From contig JAHDQE010000014.1 in NCBI GenBank assembly GCA_018433975.1, positions 1-64,000 of the forward strand: DNA of 64,000 nucleotides, written 5' to 3'. This stretch comes from Ornatilinea sp. (GTDB lineage Bacteria > Chloroflexota > Anaerolineae > Anaerolineales > Anaerolineaceae). Shown here in pieces: positions 51,929 to 60,929 of this stretch (positions within the stretch are counted from its first letter, which is position 1; each line of letters starts with the position of its first letter). Both the position numbers and the translations under genes were made by a program. The notes below the pieces were generated by a model. The model saw only the letters and a list, made by a program, of their open reading frames with translations, searched no databases and was not told the DNA's origin.

Positions 51929-53525
51929 TTTCCCCTGAATGCTGTGCGATAAATTCCAATTCCTTTTGGAGGATAAACCCGCTGAGCAATTTTCGTCCGT
52001 TTTGCAGGTACCTGCTGTACCCCCCTCCCGAAAGTTGATACCCGTGATTCCGGATAATATTGTCTATTTCTTTGCGGCTTTTCCCATGGATATACTTTTC
52101 CTGAAGAATGAAACATCCGATCCAATCCTGGGAGAGTGGTTGGATAACGGTTTCATCGTGAAGAAGACAGAGTTGGGAAACCATGCTGGCCAAAAATCCA
52201 CGCAGGATTTCCGCTCTTTCAAATAAGGTTGGCGCAGTAAGAGCACTGGTATGCTTTTTTGTATACTCGAAAATTTCCTGCGATACCATCTGCAAAGCAA
52301 ATAATTTGCTTTGCGCTAAAACTTGATCTTTCTCAAATTCTTTATATTGAAAAATAGCTTCAATTTCGGTAGAAATCAACTGCCCCAGAGCATCCTTTCG
52401 GACACTCAAGACAACTTTCTGGAACTCTTCTTCTGCATTTTCGAGCGCAGCGCGCGGATTGGAAGTTGTCAGGACATCATATTGAATTTGATCTATTTTT
52501 TCCAGATATTTCCGCTCCCAATCCGGAATTAATGATTTGGGTATTAACCGATCTAAATACGTTTGCCCCCATTCCAAAGGAGTGTGGATCAGCGTAGTCA
52601 GAAAAACGATGGAAGGCACAATAGCAGAATGATAGGTCTGGTCCATCCGGTAATGCCAGGAAAACAGTTCATAAAAAAGAATGTAGAAAAAATTAGCGGT
52701 TGTAACGCTGCCAAATGAACGCAAAAGATCGGTGTAAGAAATTCTTTTGTAGTTTTCAGTATGGTATTTTACAACTGCAACGGCGATAATGGTAAACCCT
52801 ATCGTCAGCAGAAAATCTCCAATTTGTTCCGGAATGAGCATGTTCCACCAAAACCCGCTGATCATAATCAGTGCAATCGCGGACATTGCCACAAAATCCC
52901 CAATCAACATCCGATTAAGGATGGGCTCCAGCAATGGATTATTTTCCACCCCTTTTCTCGCAAAATAGATAAAAAACAAAGAAATGCACGCAAGAGTCAT
53001 CAGATAAGCCACAAAAACGATTCCGCCCTTGCCGGGAGGGACATGATAACGGCCAATCACGTTAGAGGGAGTAGGTAAAATGTTTGAAAACTGGAAAATC
53101 CATTCCGTGAAAGTACCCAAAAACGCCAGTACGACGCTGAAGATTCCAAAAAGGGTCAAAAGAGGTTGAAATTTTTTCGGTGAAATAGGCTTGTTGGTAT
53201 TCGCTTTGAAAATCAGGAAGCTGGATCGGCACCACAGGAACATACAAATAGGAGACACCCACCAGGTTGCTTTTGCCCGCAGCAAAAAGGATTGAGCAGT
53301 GAACGCTTCGCTGCGCAGGGAAACTCCAAGAAATTGCCAGGATATCATGATCAGCAGAATGGAAATCAAGAAAAGAGGATCATTCCATCGAGCATTGGGG
53401 ATTTTCATACCCCTTCTACGCGTAAGGAGGAATAATCCGAACCACAGAAAAAGTGCAGAAACTAAATTTTGCAGGAAAGCGAAAAAGTTAAAGGTCATAG
53501 TTTGATGAGCATTCCTTGAAATCAC
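51915..53525 (-). CDS. Multi-TM protein with C-terminal HTH-like domain, copy A (unrecognised family)
   Basis: 536 aa paralogue of copy B with the same plan: about eight TM helices to residue 300, then LGQLISTEIEAIFQYKEFEKDQVLAQSKLFALQM and WIGCFILQEKYIHGKSRKEIDNIIRNHG, GGGYSRYLQNGRKLLSGFIL. Shared motifs are IPxSLxPxWERxYxE, LGxxIxxEIxxIFxxK and GGxYxRxLxNGRKxL. Tandem duplication with strong divergence suggests a hetero-dimeric or paired receptor. Function unknown; a membrane-bound regulator is one possible reading. Confidence 0.75.
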   Translation of the reverse strand: MISRNAHQTMTFNFFAFLQNLVSALFLWFGLFLLTRRRGMKIPNARWNDPLFLISILLIMISWQFLGVSLRSEAFTAQSFLLRAKATWWVSPICMFLWCRSSFLIFKANTNKPISPKKFQPLLTLFGIFSVVLAFLGTFTEWIFQFSNILPTPSNVIGRYHVPPGKGGIVFVAYLMTLACISLFFIYFARKGVENNPLLEPILNRMLIGDFVAMSAIALIMISGFWWNMLIPEQIGDFLLTIGFTIIAVAVVKYHTENYKRISYTDLLRSFGSVTTANFFYILFYELFSWHYRMDQTYHSAIVPSIVFLTTLIHTPLEWGQTYLDRLIPKSLIPDWERKYLEKIDQIQYDVLTTSNPRAALENAEEEFQKVVLSVRKDALGQLISTEIEAIFQYKEFEKDQVLAQSKLFALQMVSQEIFEYTKKHTSALTAPTLFERAEILRGFLASMVSQLCLLHDETVIQPLSQDWIGCFILQEKYIHGKSRKEIDNIIRNHGYQLSGGGYSRYLQNGRKLLSGFILQKELEFIAQHSGENDAG

Positions 53526-53652
53526 TTTAATTATAGTATGTTTCTGATATCGATTTCAAATTTATTAATCATCAAAATCAAATGCAAAATTTTTCTTAGA
53601 AACAATCCTGTTAGAATTTTACTCCCTTCATCATATAAAGATCTTGTATAGT

Positions 53653-53688
53653 TTAAAAAAAACATCACCCTGAGGTGATATTTTTTTC
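53653..53688. terminator. Bidirectional terminator downstream of miaB
   Basis: ATCACC-CTGA-GGTGAT flanked by A-run on the left and T-run on the right. Confidence 0.85.
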
Positions 53689-53708
53689 TTGTCGATATTT
53701 AGAAATAA

Positions 53709-55028
53709 TCAAACCAGTTTTCCCTGCATGGACCACGGCCCCGTCCAGACGATCTCGACCGGCAAAATTTTGCCCAGCAGGTTTTGATCGGATTCCACAA
53801 AAACAAGTTTGTTGGTGGGAGTTCTCCCTCGCCAGCGCCCCTTTTGTTTGGCTTCAAAAAGGATCTCGGTTTGCTCTCCAAGGTATTTACTGTGGATCTC
53901 TGCTGCGATTCCCTCTTGCAAATCTTCCAGGGCCCGAAAACGCCGCCACTTTTCCTCATCCGGGACATCATCCACCATACTGCGGCTGGAGAGAGTTTGT
54001 GGGCGTGGAGAATAGCGTGCGAGGTGAGCCACATCCATTTTAAGATCCTCCAGCAGTTCATAGGTATGCTCAAACTGCTCCTGAGTCTCTCCTGGGAAGC
54101 CAACAATGATATCGGTAGCAATTGAAACGCCGGAAACTTTATCGCGGATGTGCCGGACAAGATCACGGTACTGCTTTTCTGTATACCCTCTGCGCATGTT
54201 CGCAAGCACTTCATCATCTCCGGCCTGGGCCGGCACTTCGATATGCGGCATGACTTTAGGCAATTCCGCAATTGCATCCAGCAAATCATCGCTGAAATAG
54301 TTAGGATGCGAGGTCAGGAAGCGGAGTCTTTCAATTCCTTCGATCTCATGGATGCTGCGCAGCAGATTGGCAAGTGTAGGATAATCCGGGCTATCCTTCC
54401 CATAGCGGTCCACAATTTGCCCCAGCAGCGTGATTTCTTTAACCCCTTGTCGGGCTAAAGATTGAGCTTCAGCCAGGATAACTTCAGGAGAACGGCTTTT
54501 TTCTACGCCCCGCCGGTAAGGAATAACACAGTAGGAACAGGCATGAGAACAGCCCAAAACAATGGGAATAAAAGAAGAAACCAGACTCCCCTGTTCATTT
54601 AAGGGCAAAATGAGTTCTTCATCCATCCGGGCAAAACGCTGTTCCGTCTGACTTTGTTCTACTTTTTTCCCTTCCCGCTCCAATAAATATCGCAGTAAAG
54701 GTTCCGGATTGGACGGTGGAGAAAGAACATCTACATAGGGGAAACGTTCTTTAAAACCTTCATTTCCACGTACGCCAATTAAGCACCCCATAACGTTAAT
54801 GACCATGCCCGGTCGTTTCTTTTTAAGAGGTTTCAAAGAATTCAGCCGGCCATAAGCTTTATCTTCTGCGCTTTGCCGCACAACACAGGTATTTAAAACA
54901 ATTACATCTGCGTCTTCCGCTCTTTTTGTGGCTTCATAACCCAATTGTTCGAGGGAAGAGGCCACATGGTAAGAGTCGGCGACGTTCATCTGACAGCCTT
55001 CAGTCCATATGTAGTACTTCATGCGCAA
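53709..55028 (-). CDS. miaB: tRNA-2-methylthio-N6-dimethylallyladenosine synthase
   Basis: 439 aa radical-SAM methylthiotransferase that adds a methylthio group to i6A37 in tRNAs. UPF0004 domain with GCQMNVADSYHV and its three cluster cysteines (GCQMN, NTCVVR, MGCL). Radical-SAM loop CSHACSYCVIPYRRG. C-terminal TRAM domain (residues about 370-435). All six cluster Cys are present. The second in-frame ATG (MKYYIW) is an equally valid start. Monocistronic with a clear terminator. Confidence 0.93.
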   Translation of the reverse strand: MRMKYYIWTEGCQMNVADSYHVASSLEQLGYEATKRAEDADVIVLNTCVVRQSAEDKAYGRLNSLKPLKKKRPGMVINVMGCLIGVRGNEGFKERFPYVDVLSPPSNPEPLLRYLLEREGKKVEQSQTEQRFARMDEELILPLNEQGSLVSSFIPIVLGCSHACSYCVIPYRRGVEKSRSPEVILAEAQSLARQGVKEITLLGQIVDRYGKDSPDYPTLANLLRSIHEIEGIERLRFLTSHPNYFSDDLLDAIAELPKVMPHIEVPAQAGDDEVLANMRRGYTEKQYRDLVRHIRDKVSGVSIATDIIVGFPGETQEQFEHTYELLEDLKMDVAHLARYSPRPQTLSSRSMVDDVPDEEKWRRFRALEDLQEGIAAEIHSKYLGEQTEILFEAKQKGRWRGRTPTNKLVFVESDQNLLGKILPVEIVWTGPWSMQGKLV

Positions 55029-55137
55029 GATTATATCAGGAATTTGGAGAAAAATTATACGGATTATGCGGCATCAGCAAGGCTTAAAGGGTTAGACAAC
55101 ATATAAAAACGGAAGCGTTTCTGGTAGAATCCACGAC

Positions 55138-56466
55138 ATGAAACACAAATTGAATAATTTAGGATCAGGAAAAAAATTAATCCTCACAATATTACTGGTG
55201 GCCGGTATTCTAATCGCGGGATATGCCTTTCCCCCAATCAATAAACGATTAAGCTGGCGGGTTGATGCAGCAATGACAGCCTTCCGGCGAGTTATTAATC
55301 CCGTTGGCGCTTTACCCACAGCCGCCTCGCCCCCGGAAAACAATACGGCCGGTCTGGCAACACCGGTAGCCTGGACAACACCCGCCGTAACGGCAACGGC
55401 CACAAAAACGGTTCAGGTTCAAAAACCCGAGCCTACGGTAGAGATTCCCCCTACGTCCACGCCAAGCCCCACACTCGTTCCAACCCAAATTGCGGACCGA
55501 TTTCTGCTTCCTCCCCCGGAGTACAAACTGGGAGATGCCCAGGATTGGAATAATTGTGGCCCGGCCACGCTGGCCTTATACCTGCGGTTTTACGGATGGG
55601 AAGGAGACCAGTATACGATTTCGGATGAAATCAAACCCATTCGTGCAGACCGGAATGTCAATGTAGATGATCTCACTCTTTATGTAACCCAGAACATCTC
55701 CTGGCTGAGGGCAGAATATCGGGTTGGCGGCAATGTCGAACTGCTTAAAAATTTGATCGCAGCAGGGGTCCCTGTTTTGATTGAAGAAAGCTTTGTGCTG
55801 GAGGAAGGTGCCCAGGGAGTAATGGGCGCAAGTGACGACCGCTGGACGGGGCATTATTTACTGCTGACCGGTTACGATAATGATCTTAAAACATTTTTTG
55901 CGCAGGACACTTATCGCGGTCCTAACCAGGCCGTTTCTTACAAAGATCTGGACGTAAACTGGAAGTCTTTCAACAGGGTTTATGTCATGGTGTTCCCTCT
56001 CGATCGCCTGGAAACAGTAACATCTCTGCTGGGCGATGACTGGGATATAGAGAGCAACCGTTTAAATGCCCTAAAAACAGCCCGGGAAGAAGCTGCCCAG
56101 GACCCATCCGATGCATTTGCCTGGTTCAATGTGGGTTCAAACCTGACTTATTTTGAAAAGTATAGCGATGCTGCAAAAGCTTACGACCAGGCCCGCGAGA
56201 TTGGACTGCCGCAGCGCATGCTTCGCTACCAGTTCGGCCCGTTTCTGGCTTATTTCCATAGCGGCCGCATTGACGAGTTGTACACCCTGGCAGAATACGC
56301 CTTGAAAGTAACGGCAAATTCCGAAGAAGCATTGCTCTGGCAGGGTTGGGCGCTCTACCGGCAGGGGGAAAAGCAGAAAGCGCTTGAATCTTTCCAAAAA
56401 GCGCTGGAAGCCCGTCCCGGGTACGGGGATGCAGAATATGCAATCAATTTTGTCAACGCGAACTGA
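55138..56466 (+). CDS. Membrane-anchored C39-like peptidase with TPR repeats
   Basis: 442 aa. N-terminal TM/signal segment (residues about 15-35), a long Thr/Pro/Ala-rich linker (65-120), then a C39-type cysteine peptidase domain (Cys in NNCGPATLALYLRF, His in GHYLLLTGYD, followed by FAQDTYRG) and a C-terminal TPR region (WFNVGSNLTYFEKYSDAAKAYDQA, LLWQGWALYRQGEKQKALESFQKAL). It should act outside the cell on a peptide or protein. The pairing of C39 and TPR suggests recognition of substrate or partner. Confidence 0.8.
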   Translation: MKHKLNNLGSGKKLILTILLVAGILIAGYAFPPINKRLSWRVDAAMTAFRRVINPVGALPTAASPPENNTAGLATPVAWTTPAVTATATKTVQVQKPEPTVEIPPTSTPSPTLVPTQIADRFLLPPPEYKLGDAQDWNNCGPATLALYLRFYGWEGDQYTISDEIKPIRADRNVNVDDLTLYVTQNISWLRAEYRVGGNVELLKNLIAAGVPVLIEESFVLEEGAQGVMGASDDRWTGHYLLLTGYDNDLKTFFAQDTYRGPNQAVSYKDLDVNWKSFNRVYVMVFPLDRLETVTSLLGDDWDIESNRLNALKTAREEAAQDPSDAFAWFNVGSNLTYFEKYSDAAKAYDQAREIGLPQRMLRYQFGPFLAYFHSGRIDELYTLAEYALKVTANSEEALLWQGWALYRQGEKQKALESFQKALEARPGYGDAEYAINFVNAN

Positions 56467-56550
56467 GGACCAATCAGAGAAAGCGCCCATCGCACAGAGT
56501 TGAGAGCGTTTGTGGATACAATATTTGAGAGTGGATAAAGGGATTTTTAA

Positions 56551-56772
56551 ATGCTGAAACGTATACTTTTAACGCTGTTAACCCTTTTAATCGTTGCCTG
56601 TATGGTCGTCAGTGTCATTGTGACGGTCGGAGCGCTTGTGCTGCTGCAATCCAATTTCGACAGCGGCCAGAGTTTTTCGCCGGATGCCCATCACGTATCC
56701 GTTGTAAATGAGATGGGGAATCTTCAAACTTTTGGGAGTGTGCTGGATGGCATTGGATATTCATCGAATTAA
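56551..56772 (+). CDS. Small single-TM protein, unknown function
   Basis: 73 aa with a TM helix at residues 4-34 and a Ser/Gly-rich exterior tail. AAGGGA before the ATG gives it a fair chance of being real. Its last 26 bp overlap the start of the HAD gene, so translational coupling is likely. No family recognised. Confidence 0.55.
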   Translation: MLKRILLTLLTLLIVACMVVSVIVTVGALVLLQSNFDSGQSFSPDAHHVSVVNEMGNLQTFGSVLDGIGYSSN

Positions 56773-57430
56773 GGCCCTGTGTTTTGATGTGGATGGGACG
56801 TTGAGTGATACGGACGATCAGTGGGTTGAAAAGATCGCAAAAGTATTGCGGCCTGCCAGTCTGTTTTTCCCGGATCGGGATGTTCGCCCGCTGGCAAGAT
56901 GGGCAATAATGGGAATGGAATCTCCCGGGAATATTGTATATAACTTACTGGATTGGCTTCATCTGGACGATGATATTGCAAAAATTTACAGTTACAGAGC
57001 GCGGAAAAAGACGGTCAAACCACCTAAAAAATTCTGGCTGGTTCCCGGTATTCGGGAAGTGCTGGTGCAGTTGAGCCAATCTTATCCCATGGCAGTGGTC
57101 AGTGCCCGCGATGCGGACAGTACAAACCGTTTTCTGGAGCAGTTTGAACTGACGGGACTATTCCGGGCGGTCGCTACTTCACAGACCTGTGAATTCACCA
57201 AACCTTATCCCCACCCCATCCTTTGGGCCGCCGAGCAGATGGGGGTTGAACCTGCCGAATGTGCCATGATCGGTGACACCACTGTGGATATCCGTGCCGG
57301 GAAACAGGCCGGAGCGCAGACCATTGGCGTTTTATGCGGTTTTGGACGGGAACGCGAGCTCCGAAGAGTTGGCGCCGATCTGATCTTATCCAGTACAACC
57401 TGCATCCAATCCGTGTTTCTCCCGGAATGA
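56747..57430 (+). CDS. HAD-family hydrolase (phosphoglycolate-phosphatase-like)
   Basis: 227 aa from the ATG at 56747 (MALDIHRI, GGGAG upstream). Motif I is CFDVDGTLSDTD, motif II VVSARDAD, motif III/IV FTKPYPHPILWAAEQMG and MIGDTTVDIRAGKQAG. A helical cap between motifs I and II marks the Gph/PGP type. The substrate is unknown. Confidence 0.85.
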   Translation: MALDIHRIKALCFDVDGTLSDTDDQWVEKIAKVLRPASLFFPDRDVRPLARWAIMGMESPGNIVYNLLDWLHLDDDIAKIYSYRARKKTVKPPKKFWLVPGIREVLVQLSQSYPMAVVSARDADSTNRFLEQFELTGLFRAVATSQTCEFTKPYPHPILWAAEQMGVEPAECAMIGDTTVDIRAGKQAGAQTIGVLCGFGRERELRRVGADLILSSTTCIQSVFLPE

Positions 57431-57550
57431 TGGCAAGTTGATCAAATCTCTTCCGGATAAAACTGCATCTTTTCAGGGTTAATATTCGTATAAATATTAA
57501 AGAATAACCTTGAAATATCGGAAAATAAGTTTATCTGAGGAGAAATCATT

Positions 57551-58084
57551 GTGAAAAATAAAAACCGGTTGGTTTTTGGTACGGTCTTAGTCTTATGGGG
57601 CACGCTGTCATTAATTGGTATGGTGGCCCATATCAATGTCTGGGCCTACTTTTGGCCGGTTGTCCTGATCGGCTTGGGGCTCTGGCTGATCGCAAAGCCT
57701 GGTTTTTCATACAAAGGTGTGCCCGTGACCCTTCGCCCGCTGGCGGATATCCGGCGGGATGGGGAATGGATCGTAAAGGATGAAGAGTTCTGGATTCTGG
57801 TGGGGGATGTCGATTTGGATCTGACTCGTGCGGTTTTACCTCCCGGTGAAACCAGAATCCGTTTATTTGGGTTTGTAGGCAACGTGGAACTGCTCATCCC
57901 GGAAGATATCGGTGTTGCGATCTCTTCCCATGCTTTCGTTACGGATGCAAAAGTACTGGGAGAAAATATAGATCATTTTTGGGTACCTTATTCAAACAAC
58001 AGCTCAAACTACCTCACAGCAGAGAAAAAGCTGGTTGTAGAATCCGGTATGTTTGTTGCCAGCATCAAAGTACAACAGCTTTAA
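57551..58084 (+). CDS. LiaF-like membrane protein
   Basis: 177 aa. Two N-terminal TM helices (about residues 8-48: LVFGTVLVLWGTLSLIGMV, VWAYFWPVVLIGLGLWLIA) followed by a beta-rich LiaF/DUF2154 C-terminal domain (VGDVDLDLTRAVLPPGETRIRLFGFVGNVELLIPEDIGVAISS). In Bacillus LiaF restrains the LiaRS envelope-stress system; no two-component pair is adjacent here. GTG start with GAGGAG upstream. Confidence 0.8.
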   Translation: MKNKNRLVFGTVLVLWGTLSLIGMVAHINVWAYFWPVVLIGLGLWLIAKPGFSYKGVPVTLRPLADIRRDGEWIVKDEEFWILVGDVDLDLTRAVLPPGETRIRLFGFVGNVELLIPEDIGVAISSHAFVTDAKVLGENIDHFWVPYSNNSSNYLTAEKKLVVESGMFVASIKVQQL

Positions 58085-58112
58085 ATTTAAATCAAAAAAC
58101 AACGGGATTCTG

Positions 58113-58152
58113 GATATTCCCCACCCCCCCAGCTTTGAGGGTGGGGAATATT
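58113..58152 (+). terminator. Intrinsic terminator after the LiaF-like gene
   Basis: GATATTCCCCACCC, 12-nt loop, GGGTGGGGAATATT. Long GC-rich stem, short T-rich tail. Confidence 0.8.
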
Positions 58153-58538
58153 GGATTTATATCCGGACAAACGAAAAATTCCTTTTGTAAAAGTTTGATT
58201 TTAATTGTGAAAAATGAAATTATTTTTTAAAATTAACTCTATAATATGTTCAGGGGTGGAAGTATAAAAATTGAAATTTATGGGGAAACGTTCTTTACAG
58301 AATTCAAATGGACGCACAATGCTGTAGAACCGGATTTGGCATGATTCATGTATCTACTGAGAGGATGACTTTTCAAAATTACAAGTAAATATCAGGAGAA
58401 CAGCAGAACACACCAAATTGGGTGAAACTGATTCATTGTTAATTTTTATTGTTCCTGAAAACACTGACGAAACAGAGGATATAAAGACCTGTTTTGCGCA
58501 GAACTGCCATCGTCCAAATTTGCATACTTACAGGTCAA
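58153..58538 (+). other. Long leader region before the GGDEF-EAL gene
   Basis: TATAAT at 58240-58245 opens a possible transcript some 290 nt ahead of the start codon. It contains a short ORF (58246-58344, 32 codons, GSIKIEIYGETFFTEFKW...) and another (58418-58624) that overlaps the gene; both are uncertain. No c-di-GMP riboswitch core was recognised. Confidence 0.4.
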
Positions 58539-60779
58539 ATGATAATCATGGGAAAAATAAAACAATTCTGGGAACAACTCGTAGAGCCAAAGTTTTCATC
58601 TCAAGATCACGCAGTATTTTATAACGCCAGAATGCTGGCTTCTCTGATTCTGATCCTGCTGCCAACAGGTATGCTGGCAATTACTTTATCCTCTTTACTG
58701 GATCCGAACCGGAGTCTCCTTCAAAGATGGGATTTTATCGCACAGTTTCCTGCGGCACTGTTGTTATATCTTGCTTATTCTCTCAACCGTAAGGGAGAAT
58801 ACAAACTTGCCTCGGGGTTAACCATTCTGGTATTTTCATTGTGCATTTTCTTACTGGGATGGGTCAATGATAATGTAAATATCCTGTCTTTTGTGATTGT
58901 ACAGGTGATGTTGAGCGGAACCCTGCTTTCAGTGAAAACGACTACGATCATTGCTCTGGTGGATATGGTCTTCCTGACATTGTTCGCTCTGGTAAGTCCC
59001 CAAATTTCTTTCAGTGAAATGCTTTCGGGACCAATGATTTTCTTGGCAATCGGGACGGTTTTGACTTATGCCGGTAAAAAAAAGCAGCGGATTCTGGAAA
59101 TCTATCGACGCGAAGAATTAAAAGAAAGCGAAACACGATACAGGAATCTTTTTGAAGCCACCTTTGAAGGGATGGTTGTACATAATCAGGGAATTATTCT
59201 GGATGCGAACTCCGGGTTTGCCAATATGTTCGGCTATAAAATCAAGGACGTTATTGGAAAGCCGTTGGTACAATTTGCAGCCCCGGAGTCTCAACATTTA
59301 CTGCGCAGCCAGCCAAAAATGGGCAGTGCGATAGAAATACTAGGGGTGCGGAAAAATAACTCGAAATTCAATATCGAAATTGTGTCAAACGAACATTTTC
59401 ACAAGGGGCGCAAAGTGTACGTTGCTGCAGTGAGGGATATCACCGAGCGGAAGCGATCCGAAGAACAACTGCGCCACGACGCATTATATGATGCGCTTAC
59501 AAACCTTCCGAACCGCACCCTGTTTATGGACCGCCTGGAACTGGCAATCTTGAGACAAAAAAGGCGGAATTATCATAAGTTCGCTGTACTTTTCCTGGAT
59601 CTGGATCGTTTTAAAATTATCAATGACAGCCTGGGACATGATATTGGAGACCGATTGTTAATTGAGGTCGCAAAGCGATTAAAAACTTGTTCCCGTGCAG
59701 TGGATACAATCGCCCGCATCGGTGGCGACGAGTTTGTTGTTTTGATTGAAGATATTCGGGATAGTTTTGATGCCATCCATACCGCAGAACGGATTCTTCA
59801 AAAGATCCAAATTCCGTGCATTCTTCAGGACCATGAAGTCACTACCACTGCGAGTCTGGGAATTGTGATCAGCGATTCACGTTACACCCGTCCGGAGCAA
59901 TACCTGAGAGATGCCGACACGGCAATGTATCACGCCAAAGAATTAGGGAAAGCGCGCTACGAAGTTTTCGATACCATTATGCGTCAAAAGATCATGAACC
60001 GGCTGGAAATGGAAATGGATTTAAGAGCTGCGGTGGATAAAAAAGAATTCGAGATCCATTACCAGCCCATTTTATCGTTACGAAACGGCAATATCATGGG
60101 GTTTGAGGCATTGGTGCGCTGGCGTCACCCGAGGTTGGGGTTGATTTATCCGATTGAATTCATCTCACTGGCGGAAGAAACCGGATTGATTATTGAGATT
60201 GGCGAATGGGTGCTCGAAAACGCCTGTGCTCAACTTTATCATTGGCAGCGTGAGCATTATCACGTTCCGCCGATGTCGATCAGTGTAAATTTATCGGGGA
60301 AACAGTTAATGCAGCCGGATCTGGTAGACCGCATCAAAAATATCCTTGCAAGAGTCGGTCTGGACCCAACAAGTTTGAGCCTCGAAGTTACGGAAAGCGT
60401 GATTATCAGTGATATCGAGGCTGCAAAAAAGGCCCTGCGGGAGATCAAATCCCTGGGGATTCAGGTGCACATGGACGATTTTGGCACCGGGTATTCCTCG
60501 CTGGGGCATCTCCACCAGTTCCCAATTGACCAGATTAAAATTGACCGGACTTTCACATCCAGTATGCTTTCAAACAAGAATAACATGGGGCTGGTTCGCT
60601 CCATCGTTCTGATGGGACATGAGCTGGGTCTGAATGTGGTCGCGGAAGGCATCGAGACAACCGAGCAGATGTCCCGGCTGGGTGAATTAGGCTGTGAATA
60701 TGGGCAGGGTTATTATCTTTCTAAACCGCTTCCGGTTTCCGAGGCCAACACTTTCCTTTCTCATCGCGATCAAAAATAG
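58539..60779 (+). CDS. PAS-GGDEF-EAL c-di-GMP cyclase/phosphodiesterase
   Basis: 746 aa from the ATG at 58539 (AGG nearby), 761 from a TTG upstream. Order: about six TM helices to residue 200, PAS domain (about 215-330), GGDEF domain with the site intact (RIGGDEFVVLIED), I-site RAVD exactly five residues before it, EAL domain with the motif intact (FEALVRWRHP) and the later DDFGTGYSS loop. Both activities are likely; the I-site implies feedback inhibition of the cyclase. No c-di-GMP effector is adjacent. Confidence 0.92.
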   Translation: MIIMGKIKQFWEQLVEPKFSSQDHAVFYNARMLASLILILLPTGMLAITLSSLLDPNRSLLQRWDFIAQFPAALLLYLAYSLNRKGEYKLASGLTILVFSLCIFLLGWVNDNVNILSFVIVQVMLSGTLLSVKTTTIIALVDMVFLTLFALVSPQISFSEMLSGPMIFLAIGTVLTYAGKKKQRILEIYRREELKESETRYRNLFEATFEGMVVHNQGIILDANSGFANMFGYKIKDVIGKPLVQFAAPESQHLLRSQPKMGSAIEILGVRKNNSKFNIEIVSNEHFHKGRKVYVAAVRDITERKRSEEQLRHDALYDALTNLPNRTLFMDRLELAILRQKRRNYHKFAVLFLDLDRFKIINDSLGHDIGDRLLIEVAKRLKTCSRAVDTIARIGGDEFVVLIEDIRDSFDAIHTAERILQKIQIPCILQDHEVTTTASLGIVISDSRYTRPEQYLRDADTAMYHAKELGKARYEVFDTIMRQKIMNRLEMEMDLRAAVDKKEFEIHYQPILSLRNGNIMGFEALVRWRHPRLGLIYPIEFISLAEETGLIIEIGEWVLENACAQLYHWQREHYHVPPMSISVNLSGKQLMQPDLVDRIKNILARVGLDPTSLSLEVTESVIISDIEAAKKALREIKSLGIQVHMDDFGTGYSSLGHLHQFPIDQIKIDRTFTSSMLSNKNNMGLVRSIVLMGHELGLNVVAEGIETTEQMSRLGELGCEYGQGYYLSKPLPVSEANTFLSHRDQK

Positions 60780-60795
60780 CGCCGTCTTAATTTAG

Positions 60796-60837
60796 ATAGG
60801 CCCCATCCGGAGAATTTATCGGATGGGGCCTATTTTA
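60796..60837 (+). terminator. Intrinsic terminator of the GGDEF-EAL gene
   Basis: ATAGGCCCCATCCG / CGGATGGGGCCTAT followed by TTTA. Confidence 0.9.
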
Positions 60838-60929
60838 TGAGTATTATTTTAAGTAAGTAGAGAAAGTCACTTACCAAACACTTTATCCGGTAACCGGATA
60901 AAGGTTAAGCGCCTGTTCCCTTTAGAATA

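Noticed and set aside
58153-58538. c-di-GMP-I (GEMM) riboswitch before the GGDEF-EAL gene
   Set aside because: No GEMM core recognisable; the GGGGAAACG-like stretch does not fit the consensus.
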